Shown here one piece after another: positions 63,534 to 64,000 of a stretch of DNA of 64,000 nt (position 1 is its first letter; each line of letters begins with the position of its first letter). Location: assembly GCA_021817245.1 (NCBI GenBank), contig JAKAVQ010000004.1, positions 1-64,000 on the forward strand. Reading direction: 5' to 3'. The stretch comes from Thermoplasmata archaeon (lineage in GTDB: Archaea > Thermoplasmatota > Thermoplasmata > Lutacidiplasmatales > UBA184). The position numbers and the translations under genes were made by a program. The notes below the pieces were generated by a model that had not been told where the DNA came from, did not search any database, and saw only the letters and a program-made list of their open reading frames with translations.

Positions 63534-64000
63534 GTGCGCGAACTGAGATTTCGTACGCGCCGGTGGCCCGCCTATCTTCGGTTGCGGATCCGCCGTACGC
63601 TGACGGTCGCCGGTCTTTGCCTGTTGATGCTATCGTTCGCATGGCTCACCGGCCCTCTCGGCCATGCATCCGCCGTCTCGCCCACCGGGAGCGCCGTGAC
63701 GCTCGCGACCACCACGAGCTCCGCCAGCGTTACGGTCGGGGCGTTCTCGACCGCCACGCCCGTCCCGAGCTCCTTCTGGGGCGTGGATGTCGCAGCTCTC
63801 CAGCGCTTCTCGTCCACGGATGCCGGCTATGTGGCGAAGACCCCAGCGACCTTCATCCGGTATCCCGGAGGAGTACTGGGCGAGGAGTTGAACTACACCT
63901 CCGGCGTGGTGACCGCCAGCAACGGCGCCCAGTCGAAGGTCCCCACGACGGTCGCAGAGTTCGTCGCGTCCTGCAAGCTGATCCACTGTCAGGCGATCTT
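63534..64000 (+). CDS. Glycosidase-like surface protein, partial (runs off the right edge)
   Basis: At least 155 residues from GTG 63534, start fixed by the leaderless-spaced TATA box. An Arg-rich start and a TM/signal helix (about residues 22-42, LTVAGLCLLMLSFAWLTG) are followed by the same opening as the protein at 49682-52786: SSFWGVDVAALQRFSSTDA, FIRYPGGVLGEELNYTSG, TTVAEFVASCKLIHCQAI. The catalytic motifs lie beyond the window. A paralogue on the opposite strand, so this is duplication rather than a direct repeat. Confidence 0.75.
   Translation, partial: MRELRFRTRRWPAYLRLRIRRTLTVAGLCLLMLSFAWLTGPLGHASAVSPTGSAVTLATTTSSASVTVGAFSTATPVPSSFWGVDVAALQRFSSTDAGYVAKTPATFIRYPGGVLGEELNYTSGVVTASNGAQSKVPTTVAEFVASCKLIHCQAI

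Overview
The window looks like a GC-rich archaeal chromosome segment, most probably an uncultivated member of the Thermoplasmatota. The evidence is indirect. Many genes have a TATA-like A/T island about 27-30 bp before the start codon, as in leaderless archaeal transcripts, while genes inside operons carry Shine-Dalgarno (SD) sequences. The protein families also fit: TrmB-type regulator, ER/archaeal-type signal peptidase, DUF5305, DUF1616, and large surface proteins built from the 'ESGLPxGTxWSV' repeat common in Thermoplasmata-type genomes. No rRNA, tRNA or CRISPR array was seen, so the placement is inferred.

Layout. 1-1.3 kb: an IS630-family insertion whose transposase is split at an A8 tract (A AAA AAG). 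1.3-8.2 kb: a YVTN beta-propeller surface protein interrupted by one in-frame TAG, followed by two membrane proteins; all three carry cytoplasmic zinc ribbons. Then an orphan helical protein. 8.2-11.3 kb: a Wzx-like flippase behind a palindromic operator-like site, and two small proteins. 11.7-14.3 kb: an IS1634-like transposase, an 89-aa leaderless gene and a decapitated GT2 gene. 14.5-22.2 kb: two giant surface proteins (nine ESGLP repeats; eleven Ig-like domains). 22.3-27.6 kb: housekeeping-type genes (OsmC, MFS exporter, MBL hydrolase, ABC-2 exporter).

27.9-33.3 kb: the most distinctive block, all on the minus strand. It holds a winged-helix regulator, a CPBP-signal peptidase I fusion and a DUF5305 protein, joined by 4-nt overlaps, then three small exported proteins, two of them with TasA/camelysin-like leaders. 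This resembles the SipW-TasA systems of bacteria and the AbpA-type bundling pili of archaea. The two typical subunit genes share a 51-bp perfectly identical segment across the leader junction.

34-64 kb: a cell-surface glycan and adhesin region. It contains a TrmB regulator, HAD phosphatase, GT2, two GT4 transferases, two SDR epimerases, a second flippase, three sulfotransferases, an APS kinase (supplying PAPS), and multi-pass DUF1616 and GT-C-like proteins. Among them sit a kelch protein, a glycosidase-like ectoprotein (a homologous partial gene runs off the right edge) and a TIG/IPT-like adhesin with a cysteine pair in nearly every repeat. The reading is a sulfated surface-glycan locus together with the surface proteins that could carry it; the linkage of the two is inference.
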